Below are positions 61,438-64,000 of a stretch of 64,000 nt of DNA, in pieces. Below the pieces are notes generated by a model that saw only the letters and a program-made list of their open reading frames with translations, did no database searches and was not told where the DNA came from. The position numbers and the translations under genes are program-made. The stretch lies in the NCBI GenBank assembly GCA_039805865.1, contig JBDLTI010000002.1, positions 1 through 64,000 of the forward strand, in the 5' to 3' direction. Position 1 is the first letter of the stretch, and the number at the start of each line of letters is the position of its first letter. The stretch is from Fluviibacter sp039805865. GTDB lineage: Bacteria; Pseudomonadota; Gammaproteobacteria; Burkholderiales; Rhodocyclaceae.

Positions 61438-62292
61438 ATGTTTGAATTCCAATTCAGTCAGATTAAAACAATTCGGTTCCTGGCATTCATACCAATATTG
61501 ATCGCGCTGTGCCTGCCGCAATTCTCGCAGGCGCAGCAAGCTGTCCCAGTCTTATCTGCCAGAGTGATTGACCAGACGGGTACGCTGTCATCTAGCCAAG
61601 TCGCTTCACTGGATCAGGTTTTAAGCACTTTCGAGAAACGTAAAGGCAGTCAGTTAGCGGTTCTGATTGTACCGACGACGGCGCCAGAGTCTATTGAGCA
61701 ATTCGGGATTCGTGTTGCTGATCAGTGGAAGTTGGGCCGTAAGAAGGTTGATGACGGCACTGTATTAATAATCGCTAAGGCGGATCGGACCCTCCGCATA
61801 GAGGTTGGATATGGCCTGGAAGGGGCTTTAACTGATGCCACCAGCAAGCGCATCATTGATGACATTATCGTTCCGAGATTTAAACAGAAAGACTTTTATG
61901 GTGGCGTCTCGGCAGGCGTTCAATCAATCATTGCTGTTATAGATGGTGAGACATTGCCTTCAACAGCAAAAAGCGATCAGATAACTGAAGACGATGTGTA
62001 TCAAGTTGCGCCTGCGGTTTTTATCGCCGCGCTCATACTTGGCGGCCTCATGAGATCAATTCTTGGTCGAATGAAAGGCGCTCTGGTAACTGGCGGTTTT
62101 ATTGCGCTAGTTGCGTGGTTTGTTCTAGGTGCCATTTCAATGGCACTTCTCGCTGGGTCCCTTGCTTTCATCGTTGCCTTGTCAGGCATTGGTATTGGTG
62201 GACGCGGGATTGGTGGTGGCAGAGGTGGCGGTGGAGGCTTTAGGGGTGGTGGCGGCGGTTTTGGCGGTGGTGGTGCCTCAGGAAGATGGTGA
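61438..62292 (+). CDS. TPM-domain membrane protein (YgcG-type)
   Basis: A 284-residue protein. A signal peptide (FIPILIALCLPQFSQAQ) precedes a TPM domain (VPVLSARVIDQTGTLSSSQ, then QLAVLIVPTTAPESIEQF and VDDGTVLIIAKADRTLRIEV). Two transmembrane helices follow, and the C-terminus is Gly-rich, ending in GGGGASGRW. It probably pairs with LemA at the cell envelope. Confidence 0.88.
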   Translation: MFEFQFSQIKTIRFLAFIPILIALCLPQFSQAQQAVPVLSARVIDQTGTLSSSQVASLDQVLSTFEKRKGSQLAVLIVPTTAPESIEQFGIRVADQWKLGRKKVDDGTVLIIAKADRTLRIEVGYGLEGALTDATSKRIIDDIIVPRFKQKDFYGGVSAGVQSIIAVIDGETLPSTAKSDQITEDDVYQVAPAVFIAALILGGLMRSILGRMKGALVTGGFIALVAWFVLGAISMALLAGSLAFIVALSGIGIGGRGIGGGRGGGGGFRGGGGGFGGGGASGRW

Positions 62293-62362
62293 TGCATGGG
62301 ATCTTGCAGATCCATGCTGTTGAGCCCGGATTATTGAATTTAACTAACAGAAAAGATCAACC

Positions 62363-64000
62363 ATGAATAACCCGGAACATGAACAGCATCCTCATGTTGA
62401 AAACACAGATGGTTCTCAGTTCAAAGACCCTGTCTGTGGAATGACTGTTGCGCCGCCTGGAAAAGGGCATGTGCTACATAATGATCACGACTACTTTTTT
62501 TGTAGTGAAAAGTGCTTACATAAATTTGAAGCAGACCCTTCGCAATACGACGGTACAACGCCGCAAACGATACAGCCAGTTGTTGAAGGTGCGATTTATA
62601 CCTGTCCGATGCATCCAGAGATTCGACAGAATGGCCCTGGAGTTTGCCCAAAATGCGGCATGGCACTTGAGCCTGAGTTGCCATCGCTAGATGACGAAGA
62701 AAATCCAGAGTTAAAAGATTTCAAGCAACGTTTCTGGTGGACATTGCCATTGACAATAGTTGTGACAGTACTAGCAATGTTCGGTCATAAACTTGGCTTG
62801 ATGAGCATGGCTATGCAAACTTGGGTTGAGTTTGTGCTGTCTGTTCCAATTACTCTTTGGGCTGGTTGGCCTTTCTTTGAGCGCGGATTTCAGTCGGTGA
62901 TTAACCGAAGCCCCAATATGTGGACGCTTATTGGTCTTGGGACAGGCGCAGCATTCCTCTATAGCGTTGTTGCAACCTTCGCTCCACAGGTATTCCCGGA
63001 ATCATTCTTTGCAATGGGTCGCGTGTCTGTTTATTTCGAAGCTGTGGCTGTCATCATTTCATTGACCCTGCTAGGTCAGGTTATGGAGCTCAAGGCTCGT
63101 TCTCAGACCTCGGCTGCAATCAAATCGTTACTAGGGCTTTCACCAAAAACAGCCCGAAGAATAGGTTCTGATGGTGTCGAAGAGGATATTCCACTTTCCA
63201 ATGTTCATGTGGGTGACAAGCTCCGAATACGCCCTGGAGAGAAAATCCCCGTTGATGGTGTTGTTCTGGAAGGTGAGAGTGCTTTAGACGAATCAATGCT
63301 GACCGGGGAGCCGTTACCAGTTTCCAAACGACCTGGTGACAAGGTTATTGGCGCAACCATGAATACGTCAGGAAGTCTGGTGATGCGGTCAGAAAGAATC
63401 GGTTCTGCAACGGTTCTGGCTCAAATCATCCAGATGGTCGCTCAAGCGCAACGGTCTCGGGCTCCTATGCAGAGAATGGCCGATATTGTAGCGGGCTATT
63501 TTGTGGTGACTGTTGTTCTTATATCTTTACTGACTTTTGTGGTCTGGGGGCTTTTCGGGCCGCAGCCTAGCTGGGTTTATGCGCTGATCAATGCTGTAGC
63601 TGTGTTGATTATTGCGTGTCCATGCGCACTAGGGTTAGCTACACCTATGTCGATCATGGTGGCGACTGGCAGGGCTGCTACCCAAGGGATTCTCTTTAGA
63701 GATGCTGCCGCCATTGAAAACCTAAGAAAGGTTAATGCCCTGATTGTTGATAAGACAGGGACGCTGACCGAAGGGAAGCCAGCCTTTAATAAAGCGATTG
63801 GAATAGGCGAATTCTCTGATGGTGAAGTGTTAAGGCTTGCTGCTAGCCTTGATCAGGGAAGTGAGCATCCGTTGGCAGAGGCCATTGTGCGTGCAGCACG
63901 AGAGCAGGGGGTGTCTTTGTTGGCACCTGAAGAATTCGAATCAAGCTCTGGAATCGGCGTTCGAGGTAAGGTCGATGGAAAGTCTCTGAGTCTTGGAAAT
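62363..64000 (+). CDS. Copper-translocating P1B-type ATPase (partial, C-terminus outside window)
   Basis: An ATP-driven copper exporter of the inner membrane; 546 codons are visible. The N-terminus has a YHS domain (DPVCGMTVAPPGK, then FCSEKCLHKFEADPSQY) and a heavy-metal-binding motif (YTCPMHPEIRQNGPGVCPKC). Membrane helices follow, with the intramembrane CPC motif at C419/C421 (IIACPCALGLATP) and the phosphorylated Asp463 in VDKTGTLTEGK. The actuator segment is ESMLTGEPLPVSK. The frame is open to the window end, so ATP-binding and C-terminal parts are missing. Confidence 0.96.
   Translation, partial: MNNPEHEQHPHVENTDGSQFKDPVCGMTVAPPGKGHVLHNDHDYFFCSEKCLHKFEADPSQYDGTTPQTIQPVVEGAIYTCPMHPEIRQNGPGVCPKCGMALEPELPSLDDEENPELKDFKQRFWWTLPLTIVVTVLAMFGHKLGLMSMAMQTWVEFVLSVPITLWAGWPFFERGFQSVINRSPNMWTLIGLGTGAAFLYSVVATFAPQVFPESFFAMGRVSVYFEAVAVIISLTLLGQVMELKARSQTSAAIKSLLGLSPKTARRIGSDGVEEDIPLSNVHVGDKLRIRPGEKIPVDGVVLEGESALDESMLTGEPLPVSKRPGDKVIGATMNTSGSLVMRSERIGSATVLAQIIQMVAQAQRSRAPMQRMADIVAGYFVVTVVLISLLTFVVWGLFGPQPSWVYALINAVAVLIIACPCALGLATPMSIMVATGRAATQGILFRDAAAIENLRKVNALIVDKTGTLTEGKPAFNKAIGIGEFSDGEVLRLAASLDQGSEHPLAEAIVRAAREQGVSLLAPEEFESSSGIGVRGKVDGKSLSLGN

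Noticed and set aside
62001..62315. Proline-rich protein on the minus strand
   Set aside because: It is the antisense of the Gly-rich tail of the TPM-domain gene.
1..64000. CRISPR array or rRNA operon
   Set aside because: No regularly spaced direct repeats with unique spacers and no rRNA-like sequence were seen.

Overview
The window joins a betaproteobacterial chromosome (1 to about 24,520) to the left part of an integrated mobile element (about 24,522 to the window end). The chromosomal genes are a continuous set typical of Burkholderiales: minC, a citrate-lyase-like gene, mdh, a divergent GntR regulator, then sdhCDABE, gltA, sucA, sucB and lpdA. GC is moderate and codon use is even. An Alcaligenaceae-like host is my best guess, but the family is inference.

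Region 1 (1-24,521). A TCA-cycle supercluster runs from mdh to lpdA and is closed by a bidirectional terminator. It is followed by corA, an M48 lipoprotein protease with a PDZ domain, dps, zapE, metY, mnmC, lysS, prfB (with the classic programmed +1 frameshift) and a tRNA-Arg(ACG) gene with its own promoter and terminator.

Region 2 (24,522-29,172). The tRNA-Arg gene is the attachment site of an integrative and conjugative element (ICE). The left end carries a tyrosine integrase, a DUF4224 excisionase-like gene, and a phage-type repressor divergent from a Cro/YdaS-like gene. Between them lie three evenly spaced copies of an 11-bp operator, with a fourth in front of the excisionase/integrase genes. 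parA, a KorB-like parB and ssb follow, overlapping like an operon.

Region 3 (29,173-49,491). This is a full VirB-type conjugation system: virB2, B3, B4, B5, B6, B8, B9, B10, a TrbM/KikA-like gene and B11. Then come a HigBA-like toxin-antitoxin pair, virB1, an umuDC-type error-prone polymerase, a winged-helix gene, virD4, an ArdC-like antirestriction protein, an LPD7 protein, mobC, a MOBP relaxase and a DUF3820 gene. No virB7 was found. The most striking unexplained signal is here: five intergenic copies of a short hairpin with an invariant TTAGCG loop and covarying stem, each followed by TGATAGGAG, which usually serves as the Shine-Dalgarno site of a transfer gene. A candidate RP4-like nick site lies between virD4 and ardC.

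Region 4 (49,492-64,000) is cargo. A nitric-oxide-responsive block (ccoG, nsrR, DUF3079, a PAS protein) shares an NsrR operator and is bordered by copies of an unexplained palindrome. A copper block follows: DUF411, copB and copA on one strand; copRS, a His/Met-rich periplasmic protein, a YHS protein, a DUF2933 protein, an isoprenylcysteine-methyltransferase-like protein, a membrane protein, LemA, a TPM-domain protein and a copper P-type ATPase (cut by the window end) on the other. The right end of the ICE (attR) is not in the window.
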